Assembly: GCF_933775445.1 (NCBI RefSeq)
Contig: NC_065875.1
Coordinates: 13,715,001-13,779,000 of the forward strand
Source of the DNA: Argentina anserina
Taxonomy: Eukaryota; Streptophyta; Magnoliopsida; Rosales; Rosaceae
Direction of reading: 5' to 3'
DNA: 64,000 nt
Under the pieces are notes generated by a model, which was given only the letters and a program-made list of their open reading frames with translations, had not been told where the DNA came from and did no database searches. This document shows positions 1 through 11,693 of the stretch, one piece after another; the stretch's first letter is position 1, and each line of letters begins with the position of its first letter. A program made the translations under genes and the position numbers.

Positions 1-122
1 ACTTCTTGTCCCAAATAAAAGCCAGCTTCTCCCCCTTTCTTCCTCTCACTCTCTCTACAATTTCACCATAAACAACATCATCTTCCTCCCTCTTCATCTA
101 TCTCTTCTCCAAGTACTAAAAC

Positions 123-803
123 ATGTCCAAACTCCCATGGACAAAGAATCTCCACCTCTGTCTCCCCAATTTTAAATGCCTAGCCCTAATCCCACCTCGA
201 CCCTCCGACCAAGACCACCCGCACCCACCACTCATGATCATCAACAACAACTTGAACAACCTCTATCACCAGGACTCAAACTCCTCAGATCAATCCACCT
301 CCAAATCACTCACCGCCTCCGACGACTTCTTCTACTCCTCCTCCTCCGACTCGGAAGCCGCCCCTGACTCCCCACCTGACTTCGCCACCGTCTTCGCCTC
401 CCAACGATTCTTCTTCTCCTCCCCCGGCCGCTCCAACTCCATCGTCGAGTCACCTGACACTAAACCCGGCAACAACGATTCCTTCGTCACCAGAGGCGTT
501 ACTGTTGCCAAGTACTCCTCTAATCCTTACTTGGATTTCCGAAAGTCCATGGAGGAAATGCTCAAAGCTAGAGATAGAGATCGTACAGACAACAAAGACA
601 GAGATCACAATGTGGTGGATATGTTGAAAAGCAACCTGGATTATCTACACGAGCTGCTCCTGTGCTACCTTCAGTTAAATCCCGGAGACGCCCACAAGGA
701 CATTATCAGTGCCTACACAGACCTTGTCGTATGCATATTGTCAGCTAATACGGCAGCTTCGACACCAGCGTCGGCCGATGACGATCACAGGCGAGAAGGA
801 TGA
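123..803 (+). CDS. OVATE family protein (transcriptional repressor), 226 aa, single exon
   Basis: Family knowledge: OVATE family proteins are plant-specific nuclear regulators, mostly repressors. They bind KNOX/BELL homeodomain and TRM proteins and affect organ shape and secondary wall formation. Seen: the C-terminal part, about residues 130-207, has the OVATE-domain layout. It starts with YLDFRKSMEEML, continues with NLDYLHELLLCYLQLNP and ends with a hydrophobic helix near DLVVCIL. The first 120 residues are Ser/Pro/Asp-rich low complexity with a short basic, Cys-containing N-terminus (LPWTKNLHLCLPNFKC), as in short OFPs. The ATG at 123 follows a CT-rich leader, with an AT-rich TATA-like stretch (CCCAAATAAAAGC) about 110 bp upstream. 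There is no intron, which is usual for this family. The member within the family (OFP12/16-like is a guess) was not determined. Confidence 0.93.
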   Translation: MSKLPWTKNLHLCLPNFKCLALIPPRPSDQDHPHPPLMIINNNLNNLYHQDSNSSDQSTSKSLTASDDFFYSSSSDSEAAPDSPPDFATVFASQRFFFSSPGRSNSIVESPDTKPGNNDSFVTRGVTVAKYSSNPYLDFRKSMEEMLKARDRDRTDNKDRDHNVVDMLKSNLDYLHELLLCYLQLNPGDAHKDIISAYTDLVVCILSANTAASTPASADDDHRREG

Positions 804-1400
804 GATTTCGTGGCAACATGCGTCGTAACTGTTCTCATTTCGCGGCAGTTAACTGGTGTAACGGTCGTGCTGATGGAAAAGAGGAAGAGTGAAGACAAAG
901 AAAGAAACTAATCTTGATTTTTAGTATACTTTGTTTAATTTGTCTTTGGCTTAGTTTTGTGGGTTTCATTGGCCATGGTGAAGAGGGAGGGATGTTTCAT
1001 CCATGAAGACAAGAAAAATGTACTTTGATGCATCACGAAACCAAGGAAAGCATGGGAAATGTTGAGGTCTCGATGCATGTTTATATTGGTTAATAGTTCT
1101 GTAATGTGATGCTTTTTGTTGGTCAAGTAAATGTAATACATTTTGTACGTTGTTAAATGTGTCTAAAAAAAAAAGTGTCTCAAGAAAATTGGCAATAGTA
1201 TTTGTCACAGGCTATCTAATTTGTAAACTGTATTTGGTTTTTACTATTAAAGATATGTGGTTTGGGAGTACTGCACAATTAACAATGACGAATTGACGAG
1301 ACTGGATTCTTATTAATTTAAGCTAGTGATGTGTTAAGATATGTCGGATTAGATAATGGTTCCCTACAATATGTGTTAAGATACTGAATTCAGGGTTATT
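804..1400. other. 3' flank of the OVATE gene, no gene seen
   Basis: This is the 3' untranslated and downstream sequence of the OVATE gene. It is T-rich, as expected of a plant 3' UTR. The open frames on the opposite strand here have no recognisable protein character. Confidence 0.5.
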
Positions 1401-1420
1401 ATATATATATATATATATAT
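1401..1420. repeat. (AT)10 microsatellite
   Basis: Ten uninterrupted AT dinucleotides abut the left end of the TIR element that follows. Confidence 0.95.
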
Positions 1421-1423
1421 GTG

Positions 1424-2106
1424 TCAAATTGTCAAAATATATTCTAAATTTGATTGAAATTGTTAATTTTTGCACTTTAAACTTGTACTTGAGTCAATTT
1501 ATCTCCTAAATTTGGTAAAAATTGTCGATTTGTACTTCATCCATTAAATTTAACTGTTTTTATCCAATTTTGCATCACTGTCATTTTCTATTTATATTTT
1601 TCGTAAAAATAAATAAAAATATTCTTTAAAATGAGAATCATTTTTTAAATTAAATTATTTATTTACATCTTGTTTCTATATACTTAACCTTATTTTGAAT
1701 TATATATTCAACCTACACACTCATTTAAATATAGTGTGTTGTGTATATATATATTTTTTTATATGTATATATTTATTTTTAATTTTCTATATATTTATTT
1801 ATATATTTTTAATATATTTTAACATATCATATCACGTAAAATAATAAACTAATAACATGTTTTGAAAAAAATAAAAATATATAATAGAAAGTGTTCCTCT
1901 TAAGTAATTTTATTAATTTATTTTATTATTAAATATGAATAAATATATTATTATAATATTGTCTCTCAAATACATGACATGCGACTTAAAATTATATTGA
2001 TAACATTAAATTTAATGGATAATGTGTAAATCAATAATTTTTACCAAGTTTAAGAGACAAATTAACTTAAATGTAAATTCGAGGTGCAAATTGACAATTA
2101 TACACA
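1424..2106. mobile_element. Non-autonomous long-TIR DNA transposon, copy A (Mutator-like MITE), decayed
   Basis: The two ends are inverted copies of each other over roughly 200 bp. Phrases such as GAGTCAATTTATCTCCTAA and GGTAAAAATTGTCGATTTG at the left return as reverse complements at the right (near 2030-2095). The centre is AT-rich and non-coding. The same terminal sequence recurs at 6813-7781, so this is one family. Copy A is more diverged, its outermost bases have decayed, and I could not fix a target duplication, so the edges are approximate. Confidence 0.7.
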
Positions 2107-5100
2107 CACAAATGTATGAGAATTATTGAATAAGACATCATATCCTAAAACTTGGAAGTTGGTTTCATTATAAGTTAGCTAAATATATGCATGAGTTGAA
2201 TTACACAAATTCGAACATCATCGTCAAACGGGGTACGAGAAGTATTATAACTTGACAATCTTTTTGTTGCATCTGAAATAATCATTACATAATACGTACT
2301 TATAGTAACCAGCCTTAAGCTAGTATGTAGTTTATTAAAAAGTATGAGACCTCAAACCTAACTGATCGACATTGGTTTGGATCTCATAGTCGACTACATT
2401 CGATGACTCCATCTATTGACGACGACGACAACGAGTTTGGCGCAAGAAGCAAGCAAGGGCTTCTTCCATCGATTGCAAATTCATTCGGGATCCTTCATGT
2501 ACAAGCAGGTTGCTTTGGCAATTTCAGGAAATGATGAACAAACAAATTAGATGATGATTTATATGGTGGTAGCTTAGCCCTTCCCGTCGTGTTTATATCG
2601 ACGTCACTCGATCTTTTCTGCGTGCATTGTTAATCACGACATGAATTTGTTGGTGATATTGCGTGTTTATATGGGCTAATGTTAATTATATATTCTCGTC
2701 ACTCCATTATACATTAATCACAACAAGATTCTGTTGGTGATATTAATTCGCAAGATGACGGTGATGAACCAATTATAGATGATTGATCCCTTAAGTTGGC
2801 AATGATGACGTGGCCGGTGCTATTAAATCTCATGACTGAGATGATACACTGGTTATGAGAGACGAAATAAGTCATCTACTAGAGATGTCAGTCCTGTTGC
2901 CGTTGATGATGACCTTGGGCTTGAATTTTTTGTTTTTCATGGCCATGATATATGTTATTAGTGCTAAGTGAACGAAATATTGGAGTGTCACCTTCATTGT
3001 ATCATTGTAGCACTTACTGTGGTTAAAAGTCTTTTAACATATTATAAATTTTGATTATATAAGAACGAAGTAATTATTTTATGTACCGAAACATCATGTG
3101 GTACTATCATGTAGTGTATCTAGTCAATCATATTATTCTATGGTATTGTGAATGTAGAAAAAAATATTTAAATATGAATAACCAATCAGAAACAAATACA
3201 GTAAAAAATTGACAAAAACATTAAGAGGTACATCACGTAGATTATATATAGGGTATATGTACTAATTTTTCTATATAAGAACGATCCCTCGTGAGATTCT
3301 CGCGTGTACTAAACATACAACGTACGTTTAATTATCATTTGAAGAACTCTTATGTCATAACCAACGAGGAAGAAACGGGATTAGGAATCATAGCTCACAC
3401 CGATTCCATCCTTTTCTATTCTAGTTATCTGGCTCCTACTTACTTCCATTTCACTTCCTTCTGATTCATGACGTACTTCTTCCATTATAATCAAGTAAAC
3501 GAGCCAACAGTTTGGTTACGTACAGTAGTGAGGCTTTAGGTAGGGTGGCTTGACATATGTCATTCCCATATACTCATTGATGCTTATCATGCTTATCCTT
3601 GTTGAAAAACTAATATGAAAGTAGCGCGCCCATAGGCTCAATATATATGTTTAAGTAGTGTAATAGATAACTTCATCGTCCCAGCTGCATGATCATGTAA
3701 TAGATAGCTAGCTAGTCTGTTTGAGATCTTGAGTGTTTTCTGCTTGAATGAGAAATAAAAGTCCTTGATTTCAGAAATGTACGCTGTACAATTGATCTTT
3801 TAAATGATCATCACTCTATTGTAAAACATTAATTTAAATACACATTAAACCATAAGCGAGTGGTAATTAACTTGATCGTGATCATCGAGTTCATGTTATC
3901 ACTCTATGAGATTAGGATTTAAATGATCATCATTCTATTGTAAACATTAATTTAAATGCAAGTCAAACTTAACATGTTTTGTTATGCAAGTTAAATAATG
4001 TTTGACCTATATTTGACATGAATCTGGTCCTCACCGCACACTTGATTGTGACTCTGTGAAGACCCTTATAACCAAAGAAAAAACAAACAAACAAAATCAT
4101 CCAATTGTAAACGAGAGACTTGTCTTTTGTACGTCTAGTGCAGGATGTGGATATATATTGCATGCATGCTTAATTAGTTAATTCGGTGCAACTAAGAAGC
4201 ATCGACCATGCATGATATGAGGCTCGGCCAAATCAAAGGATTCAAGAGTAAACAAAACTAAATTTCACTCTGTAATTCGTGAACAAATAACACAACAAAA
4301 TCATTGAAAAACCCAAAGTTCTGAGCACAGGACATAATTAAACTAAAAGTGTTCATACGTGAGATGAGCATTTGCCCCTCCATATATATCTTTTATACAT
4401 CGACTGAAATGGGGGGAGACAACAGAAGAGGATCCAAAGAGATAGAGTTTACCAACAACTACAAGAAAAGAAGGAAAATGCCTTCATATTTTATGCTAAA
4501 GTTGGTTTAGGTAAGGTCAATACCAGACCAGTTGTCCTTAATTAACTGTTTCATTTCCTCAGCTTCATATAGTATGGGCTAAAGCCTAAACGGGACTGAT
4601 ATATATGGTTGTGAATGAATGATGGACGAGTATGATTCCAAATGCACAAGTTGGAGATAGCCATAAGCGAGTAAGCCAATTACATAAAATCATGTAGGAG
4701 AGAATCTTTGGCATGCATCTGCCTCATGCCTATGGTGATCTTTTACTTTAAAAAAAGGCTGTCTATTTTGGACAAGAAACACAAAGTGGAACAAAGATTC
4801 TCGGTGGCAATCAAACATATGTAGGTTTGTGCTTGTGTGTTTAATTTGTAGATTAGTGCATATGATAGTGTGTTTAGATATAATAAAGAGCCACATGCTC
4901 ACACAAAACCCAACTTTAGAATCAAAGGTACCTCAACTTTAGAATCGAAGGTACCTGATCAGGCTGGTGTAACAATAATTAGTTAATTACTAATAGGTGA
5001 AAGTTTACTGGAAATTGATCAATATATAATTATGTACTAATAGTATAGAGCTATGGCCGGATAATCAATATTAAAACAACAATCACCAAGTTAAAATGAA

Positions 5101-5344
5101 TTGGAGTCTTTAGTAAACAAGTTCTCAGGTTCTTTTAATCATCTCAATCGATCAGAATGAATATAGATCGACCTAAACCTAGCTAATTAGTGGTAAAAAT
5201 AATAATTAATACAGTACGTCCATTAATCCCTTGAGCCGGTCTAAATCGATTTGATATAATACTGATCATGTCAAAGAATCTTCATTAGTAAACGAGGGGT
5301 GAGTACAGCTCAGAGAAACAACCAAATGTAGAACAAGATATAAC
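2107..5344. other. Long intergenic stretch, no gene recognised
   Basis: This is about 3.2 kb of AT-rich DNA. Both strands were read for long open frames with protein-like composition, splice-bounded exons, TIRs and LTR ends. Only short spurious frames were found. A degenerate duplication of the phrase TAAATGATCATCA(T/C)TCTATTGTAAA occurs near 3802 and 3920. Confidence 0.4.
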
Positions 5345-5905
5345 ATGATCTCTCGAGCTATAATTGAAGATAATGCAGTTCCGGAAAAGATGCATACAAT
5401 CATGTTGGGAAGTTTGTCAAGTTATGGTGGCGATACTTCATCTCAATCAAGTCCATCTGATTGTTCTGGACCTAGAGATCGTAAGAAAGTTGATCTCCAA
5501 AGTCGTATTATTCCAGACATGTAATAGTGTCGGTCTAGATATAGAAATTTCATCAGAAGAAGTTAAACTTCCCAATGAAAATATACCCTTATTTACTAGA
5601 ATAGGAGCTGCAATTGAATTATTCAAAACAGAAATTGACAGAAGGCCGGGTCTTGATATATGGTTGAAGTTAAATAAGCATGTCAATTCAAGATCATTCA
5701 AACAGTGCAAAGAATCTGTGCAAGTCTTGCTTCCAAAGAACGGAAACAGTAGGTGCTGTTGAAACCTTGCTTCTTTGGATAAAAAAATGGAAACAGTTTT
5801 GTCACAGATAGCCTTCGTAGTCTCATCGTGTATGAGAAATGGGGAGGTCACAGTTATCTGTCAAGCTATTTTAACAAGTTTGATAGCCTTGGAAATTGTA
5901 GCCTG
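5345..5905 (+). pseudogene. Possible coding remnant, unrecognised, frameshifted
   Basis: Two overlapping frames look protein-like. A 59-codon frame runs from ATG 5345 to TAA 5524 and contains the Ser-rich phrase LGSLSSYGGDTSSQSS followed by GPRDRKKVDLQSR. A second frame runs to 5762 and contains EISSEEVKLPNENIPLF and RIGAAIELFKTEIDRRPGLD. The change of frame near 5510-5525 and later stops suggest a decayed gene, not a working one. I do not recognise the family. It may belong with the coding remnant around 6.6-7.8 kb on the same strand, but no connecting exons could be proved. Confidence 0.3.
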
Positions 5906-7179
5906 TCTGTTTCAAATTATTAACAGCCAAATCTTCTTTAAATTCCTGTAGACTTTGAAGCTTCTGTTCTTGTTGTCATGCATACAGACAATTCACATTG
6001 CATGCTGCAATTTAAAATCTTATGTCGATTGTCTTCGATCATCCATAATCAAATCCAGCAACACAAAGGCAGGTTTCATTGAGAGAGCGAGATATAAGAT
6101 GCTTGCTGTAAATGGTCCAAAGCATCATATAATCATGAACAAATTTGATTTCGTATTTTCCTGCAACTACTGTGCAAGTCTAATTTTCAATTTATAATGT
6201 AGCGGCCATGAATGACTTATGGCAGTAGTGTATGTTCCACAATCAAACCTCATATCTTGTTTTTTGATCTCCTACCATAGTGTGATTCACTTCCAAAACA
6301 TGAGTCGCTCCCTAGTAGTACAAGTTTTTTTTTTTTCACACCGAAACCGTAAAAACATACAAGATATTCACAATGAAGACACCAATGATCAACCTTTACA
6401 GATGCTTTTGAAGAAAATAATTTACCTTGTTTGGTCACCTCATTCTACAGCTGTAGAACAACCCTCTTCCCCTCCATCTTAGATTTTGTCTTTTTGTTTT
6501 AACATATTCTACCCTAACATCTTTCAAGTTTGGGCCACGGATGAGAGGTCTTACGTTTCTGCTAAAAGATAAGTTTTTGACCATGATGCTTCGCAGGTTC
6601 GCCGAGGTCCTGGTACCTTCACCTTGCCGGAACTAGTAAAAGATGAACAGAAAAAATTTCGGAGGTTCTTCCCTCCACCCAAGTGGAGGTTCACCTACCG
6701 TTGTGTTAACAGCGCGTACTTCACAAACGCTAACAAACTTGAGTTATGTGGGTAACAAGAGGAGCAGTAAAAGTCTTCTACAATCCAGACAAAAGTCGCT
6801 TTCAGAAGATAAGGTAAAAATGCCGATTTACACCCAAACTTGGTCATAATTGTCAATTTGCACCCTGAACTTGCATTTGAGTCAATTTACCTCCTAAATT
6901 TGGTAAAAATTGCCGATTTGCACCATATCCGTTAAATTTAATGTTTTCCATCCAATTTTAAGTCACATGTCATGCATTTGAGGGGAAATATTATCATTAT
7001 ATATTTATTCATATTTAATAATGAAATAAATTAATAAAATTACTTAAGATGACACTTGTTACAATTTGTTTTTTCGAAACATGTTATTGATTTATATATT
7101 TATTATTTTACGTGATATAGTATGTTAAAAGATATTAAAAAAATATAAATAAATACATTGAAAATTAAAAATAAATGTG

Positions 7180-7380
7180 TGTTCTGGGAGAATTACTATT
7201 ATACCATTATGTGTCTTAGCCTTATTAGGTTTTCTGTTAGAGATAAATTCGCATCTCTGTAATAGATTAGGACTCTGAATCCTACAGAATTGTAGTTATT
7301 TATAGGCTCCATTATCAATAATTAAATGGTTATTATTCTCCTTACGTCGTTATTATTCTCGTTTCGTTCCTCCTCCAACA
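7180..7380. mobile_element. 201-bp solo LTR nested in copy B
   Basis: The segment begins TGTTCTGGGAG, ends CTCCTCCAACA (TG..CA termini), and is flanked by the perfect 5-bp duplication ATGTG (7175-7179 and 7381-7385). It has no coding sequence. Length, termini and 5-bp duplication are those of a solo LTR from a small LTR retrotransposon (copia or TRIM class). Copy A of the host element lacks it. Confidence 0.85.
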
Positions 7381-7388
7381 ATGTGTAC

Positions 7389-7394
<6 letters not shown>

Positions 7395-7430
<36 letters not shown>
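7395..7430. repeat. (AT)18 microsatellite
   Basis: Uninterrupted AT dinucleotide run inside the right half of TIR element copy B. Confidence 0.9.
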
Positions 7431-7437
<7 letters not shown>

Positions 7438-7849
7438 CATAACACACTATATTTGAATGGGTGGGTATGTTTAATATATAATTCGAAGTAGGGTTAAGTA
7501 TGTAGAAAAAAGATGTAAATAAATAATTTGATTAAAAAATAATCATCCTTTTAAAGAATATTTGTATTTGTTTTTAAGAAAAATATAAATAGAAAATGAC
7601 AACATTACCCCTCATGTGCATGACATGTGATGCAAAATTGGATAGAAACAGTTAAATTTAACGGACGGGGTGCAAATCGGCAATTTTTACCAAGTTTAGA
7701 AGGTAAATTGACTCAAATACAAGTTCGGGGTGCAAATTGACAATTTTAGTCAAATTTTGGGTGTATTTTAGCAATTTTGCCGAAGATAATTCAGCTGGGT
7801 TCCCTTCCTCTCCACCCTCTCCAAACCAAGCTCGCTCTTTCAACTCATG

Positions 7850-8779
7850 AACCCATGCCACACCTCATGTTTTCCTCTAACATGTATGTAATCATAAATC
7901 ATACCTACCCATTCCACTACCTTCTCAAAAACTTTTAACTAATCACTAGGCTACAATTGCTTATTTGAGAGTATAAATCTTAGTGTAGATGTGGGAGGAG
8001 GGTGTGGTCGGATTATCAAACAGAATGCTGCACCACCTTCTCCATCTCGGTGGCGGGTGGCGCCGTGGCGGCGGGGTGAGGATGAGTGAGATTGGCGGCG
8101 ATTCCGGAAAGAGAATTGGGGGATATTTTGGTGAGTAATTTGGGGATGGAGATTCGGAGAGGGAGAGCTTAGTCTTTGAAATTGGGCGAAGGAGGATGAG
8201 GAGATAGAGAGGCCGTGATTGTGGGAGATAAATTGCAGAGCCTCTTTCTTCGTGGAAGAGAGATGAGATAATTTTTTTTAATTTTTTTTTGCACAAATGT
8301 GGGTATTTACTTTTTAAAAGAGGGTGGGGTTTTCCCCCAATTAATGTAACTACATTAATAATTTAATTTCTTGACAATTTTTTTGAAAATTCATATAGAG
8401 ACAAATTTTTTTTTCCATGAGACAATATGATGGCCGCAGAAAACTGTTTACAAATGATGATTTTCATCCATTGTGAACTTCAAAATTTCTCCATAAATAG
8501 CTTAAAGTTTGAAAAAATTACTATGCTCTCAAAATAATGTGGTTCATTCAACCTTATAAAAAATTTCAAATATTATTGTTTTTAAATTTAGTCACGTAAA
8601 TTATAACATGTCTATTAAAATGATATTTATAACTTTTTTCATAGGTTATATTTAAGTGTGAGTGTGTGTTTCCAAACCAACTCTAATAAAAAAATTAAAT
8701 TTAAAAGAAAACGCCCGCATAATATCATCAATATAGTTGTACATGGATACTATAATAAAATCATCCATTGTCGATAGAT
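7850..8779. other. Intergenic, no gene supported
   Basis: A 111-codon minus-strand frame (7961-8296) is Pro/Ser/Leu-rich low complexity from a purine-rich plus strand and matches nothing I know. The rest is AT-rich and featureless. Confidence 0.4.
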
Positions 8780-10205
8780 TATCGGTCTTGATCCATTCAG
8801 TTAAACTTTTGTATTATTGTTTAACCCTAAGGATATATAGTTGTTCCATTTAGAAATAAATATTTAACATGCTTTAGATGGGTGGATAGAGCACATTACC
8901 ATGAGAGTGTGGTAATTTTTAGTGATTTTTCCGAACAACATAACTATTTTTGAGGAAATTTTGAAGTTCATAAAAAATATTAGGACGTAGTTACTTACAC
9001 ATGTTTGACCGCGTGGATTGAAGTCCAAAAGACGTCGAAAACAGGTGTGTTTCGTAGAATGACCATGTTTCTGTGTCCAGTTAAACTTTCCCCCTTTTTT
9101 GATGTTTTTTTTTCTCTATCAACTTGGTCAATCCTTTTGTGTCTTAATATATCCTTAACACTAGTCATCTTAATGGAAAATAAATATTCCAAAAATTTTA
9201 CGTGGCCTCGTAGAGAGCATTAATGTGAGAGCACAATAATTTTAGGGGGTTTTTTGGGAACCGGAGCTAGTTCTTAATGCTTTTTGAAATTTTAAAACCA
9301 TTGAAGAAAGTCAAATAAAAATAGGTGGACATGTGTCTCTTACTGCCGCGACATGTGTCCATAATTAGACTTTAAATTAAATTTAATGCATTTAACCTTA
9401 TGAAATTCATTGGAAATAGCTTCGACGCTCGGAAAAGTGTCCGAAAATTACCATAGTCTCGTGGTAAGACGATCTATGCGCTTATATAAATATTTTAAGA
9501 CATCTTTCACTGAAAGACACGGCTCTATTAGGGACGTAGTTAGTTACACATGTTTGAATGCGTGGATCGAGGCCTAAAACAACAAAAATAAGTGAATTTT
9601 GTACTGTAGCCATGTTTTAGTGTCGCGGTCACATCTAACAGACACATTTTCATTCATTGATTATTAATCACATGAGTGACAATATGCTTACTATGTGGTA
9701 TAACTTGTGTCTCATGTTATATCAAATGTGTTCATTTCAACACTAAATGTACTGGGGGAATATTAAATCGAAAAAGTGGTGTAGGATGACACCACAATAA
9801 TGAAATATGATTACGGTAGAAAATTCACAAACTTTCGACAACATATGAATCTTGATCGTCGTGGAAAATGTTATGTAATTCACTATCTCCCTAAGGGTAG
9901 CCATATATAGGAAAATGTTCTTGGGAAAACTGATTGTAGGATGTGAGCCACTAAAATATGTGTGTGGTTATTATTTCACTTTTTTCTCAACGTCATTTGG
10001 CCTCGATTCACTCAGTCACTATGTCTAATACCTCTTTAACGACACTCGTGTTACACTGACATAAATATCCAAAAATATATATATATGGTGGCGTAAAGCA
10101 CCTTAACATGAGAGTGTAATAATTTTCAGGGATTTTTATAGGTACCCGAGCTAGTTTTAAAGATTTTTTGAAGTTGTGAAACTATTTAAGAAAATTAAAA
10201 TGCAA
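8780..10205. repeat. Degenerate tandem repeat, about three worn copies
   Basis: Three blocks recur in the order C-A-B. Block A (GAGAGTGTGGTAATTTT-like, ending in a TTTTTGAA(G/A)TT run) lies near 8886, 9207 and 10086. Block B (ACGTAGTTA(C/G)TTACACATGTTTGA) lies near 8985 and 9533. Block C (taaatatccaaaa preceded by a decayed cctttt..aac phrase) precedes each A near 8790, 9120 and 10000. Divergence is high and spacing uneven (about 320-880 bp), so this is an old tandem array or clustered insertions of one family. No coding potential was seen. Confidence 0.45.
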
Positions 10206-11276
10206 TTAAATAACTTCACCGGCAGCATTTCGTTTTAGGTTTTTCAAATAGACTTGTGAGCATGGTTGCTTCCCTCAGAGTATCGACTCCTCCCAATTTT
10301 TCTGGGGACAAAATTGGAATTGGGATTTGGGATTGAGATTTTTCAGCCGTGTTCGGTTGGAAGGAGTATTGGATATTGTGATAGTGAGCGCAGCTGGGGC
10401 GAGGAATTGTCGTCGGCGGGTTGAATTCATTGGGACGGTGGCATGGGAGGCTGCGGAGAAAAAAAAAAGAGTTAGTCAAAGTAGAGTCAACCACTAAAAT
10501 ACTTGGTTGTTCTGTTTCCATGTAGGACAGTGAAGAATTTTCGAAAAAATATGAAAAATGCAGAGCTTCGATTATAGAATTGTCTTGGTTACAAAGAAAG
10601 GGAGAGTAGCTCCAAATATAGAGTACTAGTGGACCACAAGGCTGAAGCCACCTGACAAAAAGCTGTAGGGCGCTATTGAAAGAGACATGCATGATTAAGA
10701 CAAAGTTAATTAGACAAAGAGAATTAACTGATCTCCTAAACATAATTAGGCAGAAAATGCAGAAAAATGAAGCAATTCTCTAACAACTAGCTAGTGTAGT
10801 TGTGCTTCATTTCAAAAAAAAAAAAGCCAGTGTAGTTGTGCTTAGAGTCATAGCTCGTTTCACTCACTATCAATGGATTCAATGATGTTGTGACTGGGTT
10901 GTATAACCAGGTTTCGTCGGCTGAGCGTTCAAGATTTTTTCGGCTGAGAATGTCCAAAGGTTTTGTAAAAAAGTTCTTAGGTCATTTGGCTTGTTACTTG
11001 ATGCTCATCAACTGTATATTCTAGTTCAATTCAATATCCAATAACATTATATATCAAACTTTTTGGAGCATGTGTTTGAGAAGATTGTTCATGTTGATCC
11101 TCAATCTTTTGATAAAAGAAGGAAAAGCATCATTTTAAAGTTGACAAATTCAGAATCATGATTCAGTGCAAATTTGAACTATTCTACTAATCTGATGGAC
11201 CAAAAACCCCAAAATCTAGCACACTTCAGTTAGCAAGTTTAAGAATACAAGATTGGTGGTGGAAGAACCTTATCAT
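10206..11276. other. Intergenic, no confident gene
   Basis: The region contains one 175-codon minus-strand frame (10216-10743) that I do not trust as a gene. It also contains a small direct duplication of the phrase AGTGTAGTTGTGCTT (near 10793 and 10831) separated by an A-run. The sequence next to 11276 is the 3' flank of the prefoldin pseudogene. Confidence 0.4.
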
Positions 11277-11550
11277 TCACTCGCTTCCGCCGGCAGGACC
11301 AACCAGGACTCCTTGAGCAGTTCCTTCTTTGCGAGCACTGTCATCCTTATCCTCACGATCATTTTTTTATCCGAATCTTGTACTTAGTCTCAAACTCAGT
11401 AATCTCCTTCTTCCTTTCCAAAGCCTCATTCAAGGTTCTCGATCCCTTCTTTGATACGTTGCACAGTAGGCATGACCTCCTTGATGGTTCTCTCCACCAA
11501 CCACCTCCAATCATCCTGAAGCACCGTCGGGATGGGTCAAGTGGCTGGAT

Positions 11551-11681
11551 TGTCGGAGTGAATTCGGCGGGGAATCACGGCCCGTGATTCCCTCGGTGAA
11601 TCACGGAGTAATTAGTGGTAGAATTAGCCTATATAATCAAGTAGAACCTGTGTATGAATCAATAACCAATATTATTCTTCT
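11551..11681 (+). repeat. copia 5' LTR (131 bp)
   Basis: Starts TGTCGGAGTG and ends ATTATTCTTCT, directly before the primer-binding site. It contains a degenerate inverted phrase (GGGAATCACGG..CCGTGATTCCC). It is nearly identical to the 3' LTR at 18129-18266, which has a few extra bases near its end. Confidence 0.92.
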
Positions 11682-11693
11682 TGGTATCAGAGC
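11682..11693 (+). other. Primer-binding site, initiator Met tRNA type
   Basis: TGGTATCAGAGC lies immediately after the 5' LTR. It is complementary to the 3' end of plant initiator methionine tRNA, the usual reverse-transcription primer of copia elements. Confidence 0.93.

Larger units (their letters stand above)
6813..7781. mobile_element. Non-autonomous long-TIR DNA transposon, copy B (Mutator-like MITE)
   Basis: The left end GGTAAAAATGCC and right end (reverse complement GGCAAAATTGC) open terminal inverted repeats of well over 200 bp. Flanking bases are GAAGATAA at 6805-6812 and GAAGATAA at 7782-7789: an 8-bp perfect target duplication, or 9 bp with one mismatch. The size and long TIRs fit Mutator-like MITEs best; an hAT-type 8-bp duplication is the alternative. 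There is no coding capacity. The net length without the nested solo LTR and its duplication is about 763 bp. Confidence 0.85.
6595..7849 (+). pseudogene. C-terminal coding remnant of an unrecognised gene, interrupted by a Mutator-like element
   Basis: A frame open from 6643 reads a Ser/Thr-rich sequence ending QSRQKSLSED at the left target duplication (6805-6812). Beyond the element, the same reading frame resumes at 7782 as EDNSAGFPSSPPSPNQ and stops at TGA 7847-7849. If the element and one duplication copy are ignored, the frame is continuous, so the transposon landed in coding sequence. A competing frame at 6600-6700 (GPGTFTLPELVKDEQKKF, then FFPPPKWRF) also looks protein-like, implying a frameshift or alternative splice frame. 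The family is not recognised. Confidence 0.4.

Noticed and set aside
1401..1420. AT-rich block as a replication origin or matrix-attachment site
   Set aside because: A simple (AT)10 run in AT-rich intergenic DNA gives no sequence support for either.
10216..10743. 175-codon minus-strand open frame
   Set aside because: No start context, no recognisable domain, mixed hydrophobic and Pro/Ser composition and no nearby exons. Possibly chance in AT-rich DNA.
11682..11693. TGGTATCAGAGC (also at 31200) as part of a tRNA gene
   Set aside because: Only the primer-complementary 12 bases are present next to an LTR, with no cloverleaf. It is a primer-binding site.
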